64,000 bases of DNA from Phytopythium helicoides. Its lineage: Eukaryota; Oomycota; Peronosporomycetes; Pythiales; Pythiaceae. Positions 10,010-20,331 of the stretch are shown one piece after another. The stretch covers positions 1 through 64,000 of the forward strand of contig JANFNE010000059.1 in NCBI GenBank assembly GCA_024867545.1, read 5' to 3'. A program made the translations under genes and the position numbers. Every line of letters begins with the position of its first letter. Positions within the stretch are counted from its first letter, which is position 1. Under the pieces are notes generated by a model, which saw only the letters and a program-made list of their open reading frames with translations, did no database searches and had not been told where the DNA came from.

Positions 10010-11183
10010 ATGGTTGAGGGCGTGGACGATTTTCCAGCTCCCACCATGCCAAGTCCGTTCCCCACGCTTCACCTTTCCGATGACGAGAAGCAAGCCATAC
10101 TCCACAAGGTGAACGAGCTGCTGAGCGAGTCGCTGGCCGAGTACGAGCACTTCCTGCTGCAGGACCGCGCAACGGTGTCTGAGCTCCAGTGGAAGCCCGT
10201 GATGAAGCGCTATGGCTTGTCAGCGTACCGCAAGCGCCGGGATATTCACCGAGGGTCCAGTTCGACGAAGGTGCACACGGTGCTCGTGGTCGGCGAGATG
10301 GAGGGGACTATCGAGGATATCGCTCTCGGTGGTGTGCACGTCTCGTCCGAGTTGACAGCCGTGTTCGAGCGCTACTTGTACGGGTCATCGAGCATTGGTG
10401 GTGCGACGCTTTGCTCCATCATCGAGCCAACGTCCGAGTCTCCTGGCAAAATGGTCCGCATTGCGTGGGATTCGGTAGGCTCACTCTCCTCGACCCTGGA
10501 CGCCATGGTAAAGCCCCGAGACTTCGTGATGGCGGTAGCGAGCGGAACAACCACCAATTCGACGGGTGAGCGAATCAGCTATGTGTTTTCCCATTCTGTC
10601 GACGTCGTGAGCGCACCGCCGGTGCCCCAAGCTATTCGCGCGACCCGGCACTTCACGTATCTGTATCGACAACTCTCTCCCGACCGGATGCACGTGTACG
10701 TCATGGGTCGTCTCGACCCTAAAGGGCGAATGCCAACCCTCGTTGCAATGCGTATATCGACGGATGCTGCTCTTGAAATTGCGACGCGGGTCAACCACTT
10801 TGGTGCCATGAAGAAGCGAACGTTTCTGATCAGCCAGCAACAACAATTCCCGAGAGATTCTGTTGGAGGCGTCTTTCCTTTTGGTGTTCCTGCCAATTTT
10901 GCTGCGGTAGGCAACAGTGGTGATTGCGGTGTATGCGGAAAAAGTTCTTCACATTTCTTGGCGTTGGGAAAGGCATGCGTCGCGTGCAGAAGGCCAACGT
11001 GTTCGGCCTGCATCAAGTCGAAGCGTGTCATAGTCTCCAGAGATAAAAATAAGGAGAAGGAGAAGTCTAGCCTCGATCAAGAAGTATCCCTTCTGTTTGA
11101 CGTGTGAACAACGTGCCATGGAGCTTAGCGGTTGGGACTTGAGTGTTATTGAGAGTGCTACAGCGGGAGTGAAAAACGGATAA
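10010..11183 (+). CDS. START-like / FYVE-like zinc-finger protein (copy S1), frameshifted near its end
   Basis: About 390 residues if one frame break is allowed. Layout: N-terminal helix (LSDDEKQAILHKVNELLSE-type), a START-like lipid-binding domain (WKPVMKR, KPRDFVMAVASGTTTNSTGER, a Y-V-MGRLDPKGR strand), then a zinc finger made of CxxC pairs. The first three pairs (CGVC, CVAC, CSAC) are in the main frame, which stops at 11105-11107. The fourth pair (CLTC) and the conserved GWDLSVIE tail lie in another frame and end at TAA 11181-11183, so a one-base change lies near 11060-11072. Start: ATG 10010; an ATG at 10046 is possible. START domains bind lipids or sterols and FYVE-type fingers bind PI3P; ligands here are not shown. 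It is closest in wording to the copy at 44711-45892 (shared FPRDSVG and SGDC). Confidence 0.8.
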
Positions 11184-11739
11184 AACGAGAACCCGAATAG
11201 TCCGTTCTACGGACTCCGTAGACGGGGAGGGGTTGATAATTTGCAATTTTAAGTAGGATGAGTTTGGGGCCGAGTTTTGGGGAGAGGTCGTCACAAATGG
11301 AAAACTAGTGAGTACTCGTATTCGCGATGTAGGCAACTTTTTCGCTTTATTTCGTCCCTGACTCACACACCCAGAGAAACGCACAAATCGATCAATCCAC
11401 AGGGCAGTTTCAATCAAACGTAGTCGGGCATTTGAGGCTTGACAGCAGCAAAAAATGAGTCGAGCGAGGCGCTACGCTACTCATTGAGCACACAGTACGC
11501 ATTGCATATAAACTTTTTTTTATTGCCAAGTTGATGCAATGCTGCGGCTTCGAGTCTATTGATACGAAATCATTTGGATCAAAAGGTCAATGTTGTATCA
11601 ACCCTTCTTCTTTGATTAGGTAGATGGACATGCACTAAATTTTCACAATGAAGTCCAGCCCTCAAGAAGCGAGTGAAAGCCAGCTAACTTCGCGTATTGG
11701 GTTCTTCCATCGCCAATTCCGTCATGAATAGACACTTAC
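11184..11739. other. Spacer between tail-to-tail START and AKR genes
   Basis: AT-rich 3' flanks of two convergent genes. No frame with a domain was seen. The equivalent spacer in the second AKR/START pair is 44060-44710. Confidence 0.5.
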
Positions 11740-12805
11740 CTACAGGAATCGCTCAAGGATGGTGTAGAAAATGTCGGGCTCCCACAGCTGAGGTTTGAAC
11801 TGCACGATCGCATCGACCTCAGCCTTGATCTCAGGGGTGAACCTGTCCACCACCGACAGCGACTTGCACGTCTCCTCCAGTTGAGCTGAGTTGCGTGCTC
11901 CAAGCAGCACGGTCGAGACATTCTCGTTGGAGACACACCATGCGATGGCGAATTGTGCGAGCGAGCAGTCGAGTTTGGCAGCAATAGGAGAGAGCTGGCG
12001 TACAATGGCTACCTTCTCCTCAAAGTCGGGGATGAAGCCACGGAATGTTGGATCCGCAAGCCGCGAACCTTCAGGCGTGGTGTTGTTGTATTTGCCGGTC
12101 AGGATGCCGCTGAACAGTGGTGACCAGACCGTGAGACCGAGCTTGCGCGTCTTGATCAGGTCGGCATACTGGAACTCCACCTTCGAGCGCTCAAGAATGT
12201 TGTACTGCGGCTGCTCCACAATCGGACGAATAAGTCCGAGGCGATCGGCAATGGCACAAGCCTCTTGGATGTCGATGGGAGACCACTCACTCGTTCCCCA
12301 GTAGAACGTCCAACCTTGATTGATGATGAAGTTCATGGCTCGGACCACCTCTTCAATTGGTGTGCACTTGTCAGGTCGATGACAGAAGAGCACGTCGACA
12401 TTGTCGAGTTGGAGTTTCTTGAGCGATGACTTGATCCCCTCGATGAGGTGCTTACGACTGAGACCTTGACCATTAGGCCCTGGGGCGAGAAAGTCGAAAC
12501 CATTGTTTCCACCACATAGCTTGGTGCTGATGACGAGGTCTTCACGTTCCCAGAGTCCGTCTTCGATTCCCTTCTTGATGGCACTGCCAAGCAGCACCTC
12601 AGCATTGCCGTCGTCATAGTTCTCGGCCGTGTCGAAGAAGTTGATGCCATGAGCGTATGCCGTCTTGACGACCTCATACCATCGCGTCGGCGGTTTGGCT
12701 GGGGTTTGGGATCATCCATGACCCGAGAGCGAGCTTGGAAACGAGTAGTCCGGAGTCTCCGAGGAATCGGTAGGTCATCTTAGTGTTCTTGTTTTCGGCT
12801 GACAT
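11740..12805 (-). pseudogene. Aldo-keto reductase, Kv-beta type (AKR copy 2), one-base frameshift
   Basis: Begins at ATG 12805 (MSAENKNTKMTYRFLG) and carries the N-terminal 40 or so codons in one frame. After TADA, near 12683, one extra G (GACGCGATGG against GACGCATGG in the other copies) moves it out of frame and a stop follows. The remaining ~310 codons, including the tetrad Asp/Tyr (DTAENYDDG region), Lys (ISTKL) and His (CHRPD), are open in the next frame down to 11740. No other lesion was seen, so this may be a recent pseudogene or a sequencing insertion in an otherwise intact 355-residue enzyme. It is divergent from AKR copy 3, with which it shares the MxAENKNTKM start. Confidence 0.75.
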
Positions 12806-13247
12806 GATGACTCGGGTGACAGCGGAAAACGTATTGCTCTTGTACGCTTGATTGTGGCCAGGCAAATTGGAAAGTGAGAGCGATGACGTAGATTGTCGAC
12901 GGCCACGGTTCATGAGTGGCATACTTGAGGATTACGGGGTCGGCATGATTATCCGGTTTGGTCAAAGTGCAAGCACGTGATAAAATGGAAGCTGTGGTTT
13001 GTATGACGCTGTTGGGCTTTATCAGAGTTTGAACGCGGGGGAGAGACAATTGATGGGTGCCAGCAACAGCAGTGCCCTGCTCCCTTCTTTATATATTCAT
13101 TCCATTGTGGCGTGCAATGGTTGCTGCCTTGCCTGGGTAATCGAGGTGTAGTCTCATGCCTGGGTAATCGCCGGTAGCCTAGATGTAGTCTAGTATCTAG
13201 CCATCACAACTCAATCTTCGTTGAAACCCACAAGTCGACTTACCATC
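12806..13247. promoter_or_regulatory. Divergent promoter region between AKR copies 2 and 3
   Basis: 442 bp separate the two starts. On plus there are two copies of GCCTGGGTAATC (13131-13142, 13158-13169), the same core as the repeats before AKR copies 1 and 4. A TATATATT stretch at 13090-13097 is followed directly by TCATTCC (13097-13103), which resembles the oomycete initiator consensus. Its position about 150 bp before the ATG of copy 3 fits a transcription start. Both roles are inferred. Confidence 0.45.
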
Positions 13248-14315
13248 ATGGCAGCCGAAAACAAGAACACTAAGATGACCTACCGATTCCTTGGAGACTC
13301 CGGACTACTCGTTTCCAAGCTCGCTCTTGGGTCATGGATGATCCCAAACCCCAACCAAACCGCCGACGCATGGTACGAGGTCGTCAAGACGGCATACACT
13401 CATGGTATCAACTTTTTCGACACGGCCGAGAACTATGACAACGGCAATGCTGAGGTGCTGCTTGGGAGTGCCATTAAGAAAGGCATCCAAGATGAATTGT
13501 GGGAACGTGAAGACCTCGTCATTAGCACCAAGTTGGCATGCGGTTCCAATGGAATGAACTTCTTTGTATCACCCCCAAATGGTCAAGGTCTCAGTCGCAA
13601 GCACCTCATCGAGGGAATCAAGAAATCTCTCAAGAAGCTCCAGCTTGAGAACGTCGACGTGCTCTTCTGCCACAGACCTGACAAGTGCACGCCGATCGAA
13701 GAGGTCGTTCGCACCATGAACTTCATCATCAACCAAGGATGGACGTTCTACTGGGGAACGAGTGAGTGGTCTCCCATCGACATCCAGGAGGCTTGTGCCG
13801 TTGCTGATCGCCTCGGACTTATTCGTCCGATCGTGGAGCAGCCGCAGTACAGCATCCTTGAGCGCTCGAAGGTGGAGTTCCAGTATGCCGATTTGATCAA
13901 GACGCACAAGCTCGGTCTCACAGTCTGGTCACCTCTCGCTGGTGGCCTTCTGACTGGCAAGTACAACAGCGGCACGTCGCCGCAGGACTCACGACTCTCC
14001 ATTCCTGTGTTCCATGCATACGTCGGTGATTTCGACGGCAAGGTGGCCATTGTGCGGCAGCTCGCTCCCATTGCCGCCGAACTCGACTGCACGCTCGCAC
14101 AACTTGCTATTGCCTGGTGTGTCTCGAACGAAAACGTCTCGACCGTGCTGCTCGGCGCACGCAACTCGGCGCAGCTCGAGGAGACGTGCAAGGCGCTGTC
14201 GGTGGTGGAAAAGTTGACGCCAGAGATCAAGGCTGAGATCGATGGGATCGTTCAGTTCAAGCCAAAACTATGGGAGCCGGACTTCTTCTACACCATCCGC
14301 GAGCGCTTCCTATAG
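13248..14315 (+). CDS. Aldo-keto reductase, Kv-beta-subunit type (AKR copy 3)
   Basis: 355 residues, intact, no intron. The catalytic tetrad is Asp58, Tyr63, Lys95 and His142 (FFDTAENYDNG, VISTKLACG, LFCHRPDKC). The Kv-beta-like signature SRKHLIEGIKKSLKKLQLEN and the cofactor-side motif YWGTSEWSP are present. The frame is open from 13221, but only via TTG; the ATG at 13248 matches the paralogues. It reduces carbonyl substrates with NADPH if the family activity is kept. It differs from copies 1 and 2 in the 220-260 loop (GTSPQDSRLSIPVFHAYVGD), which borders the substrate pocket in this fold, so substrate preference may differ (inference). Confidence 0.93.
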   Translation: MAAENKNTKMTYRFLGDSGLLVSKLALGSWMIPNPNQTADAWYEVVKTAYTHGINFFDTAENYDNGNAEVLLGSAIKKGIQDELWEREDLVISTKLACGSNGMNFFVSPPNGQGLSRKHLIEGIKKSLKKLQLENVDVLFCHRPDKCTPIEEVVRTMNFIINQGWTFYWGTSEWSPIDIQEACAVADRLGLIRPIVEQPQYSILERSKVEFQYADLIKTHKLGLTVWSPLAGGLLTGKYNSGTSPQDSRLSIPVFHAYVGDFDGKVAIVRQLAPIAAELDCTLAQLAIAWCVSNENVSTVLLGARNSAQLEETCKALSVVEKLTPEIKAEIDGIVQFKPKLWEPDFFYTIRERFL

Positions 14316-15973
14316 TAAACGAATGGCGATTGCTTGCTGTCAATGGATAGCTCTGGTCGATGCCGGGACTTGGCTGTATAGCTAAGCATCCCCCAGGCCA
14401 GCGTTTCATTTTCTATCTGTAATGCATCGATGTCGATTTCATCCACGAGGGATGGTGTTGGGATGGTGTATCATCGCAAACCACCTCCATCCAACTAAAT
14501 CAGGATCGGTGATTCTGTGCAGAATAGCTCCATGATCTTCCATCTTGGCGACACTGGACTCGTCGGGTCGGGGAATGCAAACCATCCAACGTGGTGGCGG
14601 GCTTGAGCGAGTGGCGGCTCGATCGGATTGTGTCGCAAGCTCGGCAGAGAGCGAACCTTTCGAGAACGTGAACAACGTACAGAGGAGGAGCACACTTGCG
14701 ACTTGATGGCGTGCGCCAGACTGTGTATCCACGTTGAAGTGGCGCAGCCTCGTATCTTTTGTTCAGTTGTGTGATAATAGGCTGCCAAACGAGCCAGAGA
14801 GTTCGGACCAACTTGGCGCTGAACGCCGATCTTTCGAAGACCAGCTCCGGTACACGGTGTCGTGGTGCAGGGCTCTCAACAGCTGCACGTCTGTCGCTCA
14901 GCTCGATCTGCAGCGAAGAGAGCCTTCATCCATGTGTCTAATACAATACCATCATATACCTTGATTCAAATCACAGCGCCGACGCCATGCTGCTCGCTGC
15001 CGCATTACATCCTTGGTGGACGCGTGACGACCGTGGCGTCGCTATCCTTCTCTGATTTGGGGCAGGTCGTGCCGCTGGTCACCGCAAGCGCCGTCAGCGC
15101 CGAGGGAGAGAGAGAGAGCCTCCCCCCGTGAGGCGGCAAACAGGTATCTGGGCGCCAGAAGAAGATGGCGGCGCTGGACCCGACTCGGCATACTTTCTGG
15201 AGTCTCCGCTCTCACTGACCCGCTTCAACCGGCTGGGGGCCGCCATCTGCGAGCCTCGATCTTCCGCATAGACATGATTCACGAGCGAACTGGACTTTAG
15301 CGATACATCATTGCGCGCAAAGGGGCTTCCACGTGGCTCATGCCGCTCGTGCGTACTCGCTGGTGAGATGGCGCTCTATGATGAACAGAATGGCTCACTC
15401 GCCACCTCGCCGGCCGCGTTTTGCCCCACCGAGGCGAATTTTTGCACCGGCGAGAAACGAGCCGTGCTGTGCCATGCCGTGCTCCCGCGAGTCTCACTGT
15501 CGAGACTCGAGTGAGCTCTGGAGCTGACTGCACGACGGGAACTCGACGGAAAAGCCGGCCGAGCCCCGCGGGGAGAGTGTCGCTTTCGTCTCCTCGCCAC
15601 GCAAATCGCTGCGGCGTTCGGTTGCAGTCGTCGAAATGCACCCGACATCTTCCCAAACAAAACTAAAAAATGACTTGGTAATTGTATGTAGACCGCTTTT
15701 TGCACGCAAATAACAATTCGACACTCCGAATTAGCCCGGCGCTATCCGGTCCTTGCCGGTGACGAGAGACAGGATAGGGGACGGGCTTGATGGGAGGCCG
15801 GTCTCCGCATGCGGGTGGCGTGGCGCGATCCTCTTGCGGCCTCTGCAGGGGCCTCGCGACGCTCGTGACTCGCCAATCTTCCTCGTAGAGCACACTCGAG
15901 GAGGTCCCAACCCCGGATTCGCCGAATTCGCCACGCGAGACTCGCCCAGCCCATCACGCCACGCTCGACAAGC
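14316..15973. other. intergenic stretch, no convincing gene
   Basis: About 1.65 kb with several overlapping 60-120-residue frames on both strands (for example minus 15297-15656 and plus 14862-15131). None has domain signatures or a paralogue in the window. The last few hundred bases must contain the promoter of the PX gene at 15974. Confidence 0.45.
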
Positions 15974-17272
15974 ATGAAGACGGTCTCCGCTCGAGTCACG
16001 GGATTCGACTACACGTCCTACCACGCCTACCGCACCGTGGTGAGCGTGGACGGCCGCAGCTGGGAGCTCGGCATCCGCTACAGCAAGTTCCACAAGTGCT
16101 ACAGCAAGCTCGCTTCGCGGAACAAGGGCTTCCAGTTCGCCTTCCCGCCCAAGGGCGGCTTCTTCTTCACGCCCAAGCCCGAGGAGCGCCAGGTTGCGCT
16201 CGACGCCTTCCTGCAGTACACGCTCGGCTACTACGCTGACAAGGGCCGCCCGGACACCATGCGCGTCCTCATTGAGGACCTGCTGCAGGTGCCGCAGCAC
16301 GTCAAGGCCGAGGACGAGGAGGGCCAGACTACTAGCGACGAGAGCGTGCCCGAGGAGCCCCTCGAGGAGCCCGCCGTCGGCAAGAAGGCTGCCTCCGAGA
16401 AGAAGGACGACAAGGTCGTTGAGAAGAAGGACGACAAGGTCGTTGAGAAGAAGGACGACAAGGCCGTTGAGAAGAAGGACGACAAGGCCGTTGAGACCAA
16501 GGTGGAGGTTGTTGAGACCAAGGCGGAGGTCGTTGAGACCAAGGCGGAGGTTGTTGAGACTAAGGCGGAGGTCGCCGAGATCAAGGCGGAGGTTGTTGAG
16601 AAGAAGGAGGCGGTCGTCGAGAAGAAGGAGGAGATCGTTGAGACCAAGACCGAGGTCGTTGTTGAGACCAAGACGGAGACTGTTGAGAAGAAGGAGGAGA
16701 CCGTTGAGACCAAGGATGTTGCTGTTGAGGTGAAGGCCGAGGAGGTGAAGGCCGAGGAGGTGAAGGTCGAGGAGGCCAAGGTTGCGGAGGTCAAGGTTGA
16801 GGAAGCTAAGGTTGAAGAGGCGAAGAAGGCTCCGGTGTCGGCCAAGGTGCAGGAGGCAAAGGAGGCGGTAGTCAAGGCTGCATTCGAGGCAGCGGTTGTG
16901 TCAGTTCTGAAGGAGAACGTGCAGAAATCGGTGGCTGCGCTCGAGCCCAAGGAGGAGGTCGTTGAGGCCGTGGAATCCGCCCCGACGTCCGTGGATTCCG
17001 CCCCGACGTCGGTAGAGTCCGCCCCGACATCAGAGGAGAAGCCTAAGAAGAAGAAGAAGCGCTCGCCCAAGAAGAAGAAGTCGTCCTCGATCTCGCAGGA
17101 CGGCAACGAGTCCCCTGCTGCCGTGGACGACCTTGTGGAGTCCGGCCCACCGTCGAGTGGCAAGAAGGAGCTGAGCGAGGACCAGAAGAAGGCACGCAAC
17201 ATGCGCCGCCGGGAGAAGCGCCGAAAGAACAGCGTCAAGATCATCGGCAAGGGCTTGATCACCGCCGTGTAA
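15974..17272 (+). CDS. PX-domain protein with Lys/Glu/Val repeats and basic tail (PX copy 3)
   Basis: 432 residues. The PX-like domain spans about residues 4-115 (VSARVTGFDYTSYHAYRTVV, RYSKFHKC, FPPKGGFFFTPKPEER, LDAFLQYTL). Residues ~140-290 are near-perfect short repeats, first KKDDKVVE-type units (24-bp DNA repeat) and then VETKAEV-type units, likely a charged coiled or extended rod. The C-terminus is strongly basic (KPKKKKKRSPKKKK and MRRREKRRKN), which could be a nuclear signal or a second acidic-membrane contact. This replaces the hydrophobic anchor of PX copy 2. Start at ATG 15974 aligns with the other two copies. It is separated from them by the AKR/START block and is on the opposite strand. 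Confidence 0.82.
   Translation: MKTVSARVTGFDYTSYHAYRTVVSVDGRSWELGIRYSKFHKCYSKLASRNKGFQFAFPPKGGFFFTPKPEERQVALDAFLQYTLGYYADKGRPDTMRVLIEDLLQVPQHVKAEDEEGQTTSDESVPEEPLEEPAVGKKAASEKKDDKVVEKKDDKVVEKKDDKAVEKKDDKAVETKVEVVETKAEVVETKAEVVETKAEVAEIKAEVVEKKEAVVEKKEEIVETKTEVVVETKTETVEKKEETVETKDVAVEVKAEEVKAEEVKVEEAKVAEVKVEEAKVEEAKKAPVSAKVQEAKEAVVKAAFEAAVVSVLKENVQKSVAALEPKEEVVEAVESAPTSVDSAPTSVESAPTSEEKPKKKKKRSPKKKKSSSISQDGNESPAAVDDLVESGPPSSGKKELSEDQKKARNMRRREKRRKNSVKIIGKGLITAV
16390..16720 (+). repeat. In-gene tandem repeat (24-bp and 21-bp units)
   Basis: Four consecutive 24-bp units encoding KKDDK(V/A)VE are followed by about five 21-bp units encoding VETKAEV-like heptads, with a few synonymous changes. 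The seven-residue period in the second part would suit a coiled coil. Such arrays usually vary in copy number between strains. Confidence 0.8.
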
Positions 17273-17657
17273 AACCGCGGATAAAGCAACGAATGACGCA
17301 TAGTGCGTCCTTGAGTGGCGAGCGAGCGAGCGACGACGACGTCCCACAGTGTTGCACATCGTGGGCGATCGACGACGACATTGACCCGCGGCGTCGCATT
17401 GTGCGGCGAGCGTGGTGTTGCATTGCGTTGCCAATTGCGCATCGCGTGCATCTTTTCATGTTACGTGGAGGCAAAGCGGCCAGACCAGGAGACGACAGCA
17501 CAAGCAATAGGCGTAGACATTTTATAGGATAGGCAAGTGCATTGCGCGTCCGCGGGGGGAGCTCGACACGGACGGCTATGAGTAATGAACGGTGGCGCAC
17601 AGGGTGTTTCCATTCGCATCAAAAGGAGATAAATAGGACTTGGGGTGTCGAGACTTG
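17273..17657. other. Short intergenic spacer
   Basis: 3' flanks of two convergent genes. No frame with support. Confidence 0.5.
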
Positions 17658-19625
17658 TCAGAACCAGTTGCTCATCTGTTTGAGATCGTGCAGCTCGCTC
17701 TGTAACGAGATCCGCTCGTTGCACTGTGAGAGAGCACACAGCATAGTCAGATCACGTCATAGCACCACCACCGCAGCGCTACCTACCATGTCCAGTACAT
17801 CCTGGCGCAGCTTGGCGATGCGCTCTTCGTCACGCTCGCGAGCAGCCGAAAAGTGCTTAAACTGCATGCACAGCTGGCTGTCTTTCTCCGTCTCGACGCG
17901 TAGCACGTGCTGCTTGAGCTTAGCGATCTCCTTCTCGAGTGTCTGGATCTGTGCATCCTTGAGTTGGATGACGCGCTCCACCTCTGCTCGAGTCACGCGA
18001 TCGTGCGTCTCCATTTGCTGCAGCTCGTGAATGAGTGCGATCTTTGAAGCTAATTGTCGCTCTAGATAGTTGTTGCCCTCCGTCAGAGCCGCTACCTGTG
18101 CACGCAGTTCGAGCACATTGGCAGCGTGCTGCTTGTTGGTCGCGCGCAGCACGGCGATCACGTTCTCGTGGTTTGTGCGCATCGTGTAGATCTCTTTTTC
18201 CAATTCGGCGACACGGGACGTAGCGTTCCGTTGCTGAGATGCCATTGACGACCGAGAGGAGCCGCTTGAAGTAGGCGAGGTTGACCCCGAGGCGAAACTC
18301 GCGCGTCGCTCGAGACGATTGGGAGATCCAATGTTCGTGCGGCGAAGGAAAAGTGGTGTCGGAGATTGATCTCGTGCGAGTGACTCAATTTGCGTCAGTT
18401 CTTCTTGAGCGACCGACTCGGACTTTCGACGAACAAAGGATGCAGATCGTTCAGTTGGTGATAGAGAAATCGGTGACCCTGACAAATCTTGCGATGCATC
18501 GACATGCCCGACAGTCGAGTCGGAGTTCCGGCGGATGAACGACGCGGTTCGGTCGTGTTGGGCACGGGGCGAACCTGACGTGACCGGCTCCAGTCCTTCT
18601 AAGATAAGTGACTCGCTAATCTCAGTCAATGTGGAGAGGTCTAGGACAGTCTCGACCGCAGAGGCATCGCTCGTTTCAACCGAGTGCGTGACAGTAGTTT
18701 TAGGCACATCAACAGGCGATCCTGGTATCTTGAGTTCTCCAGGTTCCTCGCATGGTGCTGGCGGTGGCATCATTGAAGAAGGTCTTGGTATGGATGTGGG
18801 TGCCTTTACGAGTTCTTCGAAGGTTTGCTCGAACGTTGGGTCTAAAGTGTGAGGTCCATTAGCATGGAGCTCTGATGCTGAAAACAATAGACCAGAGGCT
18901 GACTGTGGTGCCGAACTTGTAGACTCGCTTACATGGAGATCGGAAGTACCGCTGTGAAGCGAGGGAAACAGCGCTTGCAAGAGATTCCCCGACGGTAAAT
19001 GTTGTAAATCTCCGTGAGGCTGGCTCCTTGATGCCTGATCGCGCTACTCTTGGAGAAGCCGAAGAAGTGAGGCTGATCACATCGCCACCCGGCGTTGCAA
19101 CTGGGCTTCCAGGGCGACTGCTGTTTGCACTGCTTGAGCCCGATTCGCCGCCAATAGTTTTGATCGTAATGTTTTCGAGCTGCTTTCGGAAGCTCTTGAA
19201 AGTTCGCATGAGCGGTGTGACTGGCGCCTGCAAAGGCACCAAAGCCGACAGATCTTGCTGTTCAGTAGTACTGCTTCCACTTGTGCTTTCCTCATCCCCC
19301 GAGTCCTGGGCTCCAGGAGATGGCGGGCTCTTGAGGGGTTCCTTGACCTGGAAGATCTCCTTTCGGCGAACGAAAATGCCGTGATTTGGCGGGCACTGGA
19401 AGTATCGCTCTTCTGCCACGTTCCGTCGTTGTCGCCCTTGGCCTCGTCAAGAGCGATGCCGTACCATTCCCCTGTTTCATTGGCGATTCGACCAACATAT
19501 CGAACAGTGCCGATACGGCGTCGAGAAATGGTCACTCGGCTGTCAAGCGGCACTTTCATGACGGGGGACATGCCCTGGAAGGAAGCTGTAGCGCGCCGAG
19601 ACGGCTTGGGAATACTGCTCGCCAT
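17658..19625 (-). CDS. CAP-Gly domain, coiled-coil protein (CLIP-like), frames interrupted
   Basis: About 635 residues when assembled from ATG 19625. A CAP-Gly microtubule/EB-binding domain lies near residues 28-95: RIGTVRYVGRI, GEWYGIALDEAKGDNDGT, then YFQCPPNHGIFVRR. The frame breaks inside this domain at about 19425 (one base fewer than needed between DGT and VAEERYF) and shifts back near 19000-19025. A Ser/Pro-rich linker with repeated (T/S)ASF(I/V)RR(N/K)S motifs, likely kinase sites, is followed by a ~140-residue coiled coil. A 63-bp intron (17724-17786, GTAGGT to CACAG) gives the last exon, which continues the coil (CNERISLQSELHDLKQM) to a TGA at 17658. By family it binds microtubule plus ends. 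The two frame changes cancel and are more likely sequence errors than decay. Confidence 0.72.
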
Positions 19626-19848
19626 CCTCACTGGGGGCTGACAACGCGGCGCTCACCCTGTACGTCGTCGTGGGTGGTTTGTGGCTCGTGATGCGGTGCA
19701 GCAAGCCAGAGCGGACCAAGTCGATGATACAGCCGAACGAACTGAGGCTCGTCCTCGAGACCAAGTCTCCGTTGAGATCAGGGTTGACAGAGCAAAACCA
19801 AGGTCTTCCGTCGCCCGAAATACCTCGGAGAGCTGCAGTTTGTGAACC

Positions 19849-20331
19849 CTATTGCCCACGCATGGTATTTTTGCCAGTGTTGAGCCTATTTTCCGCATGC
19901 GATGAGTTGCACGCGTGAAGAGGGGCCGTGACGATGCGCGGTCGAATGCAAGCTTGAAGCGCTTCCGTCGAGACCTGCAGACTTGTATCATCCGGCCAAC
20001 GCTGCTGGACGCCTCGATGCGGAACCACTACGCAGCGGTCTGACTCATGCCGACCACGTCGAGCGATGACATGCGGCTGCTGTCGCTCGTCGCGCACAAG
20101 CCGTTCAAACCCATTACAACGAAGTGTGGGATAGCCTCCGCTCATTGAGATCGGCATTCTCGAACCTTCCGCTCGGCACTCCACTCGCAGCACATGGCCT
20201 TGAAGGCGTGTAGTCCAGCGCGCAGGTAACATCGTTGGCATGGCTAGCCGATTCGGCAGCGGCGTGAGCTCGTTAAGGTCGAGTACACATCGCGGGCGAA
20301 ATTCCATGCTTTCGAGAGGGGGTTTCGTCAT
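19849..20331 (-). CDS. Possible hypothetical protein
   Basis: 160-residue frame from ATG 20331 (MTKPPLESMEFRPRC) with a non-repetitive composition. The region 19650-19840 on the same strand has another open stretch (PWFCSVNPDLNGDL) that could be a further exon, but I could not settle splice sites. No domain recognised. It sits head-to-tail upstream of the CAP-Gly gene and could also be part of its 5' region. Confidence 0.25.
   Translation of the reverse strand: MTKPPLESMEFRPRCVLDLNELTPLPNRLAMPTMLPARWTTRLQGHVLRVECRAEGSRMPISMSGGYPTLRCNGFERLVRDERQQPHVIARRGRHESDRCVVVPHRGVQQRWPDDTSLQVSTEALQACIRPRIVTAPLHACNSSHAENRLNTGKNTMRGQ

Noticed and set aside
12597..12805. Treating the AKR copy 2 frame break as an intron
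   Set aside because: The difference from the paralogues is a single extra base with no room for GT-AG ends.
16231..17451. 406-residue frame on minus opposite PX copy 3
   Set aside because: Antisense shadow of a Lys/Glu repeat gene; no domain.
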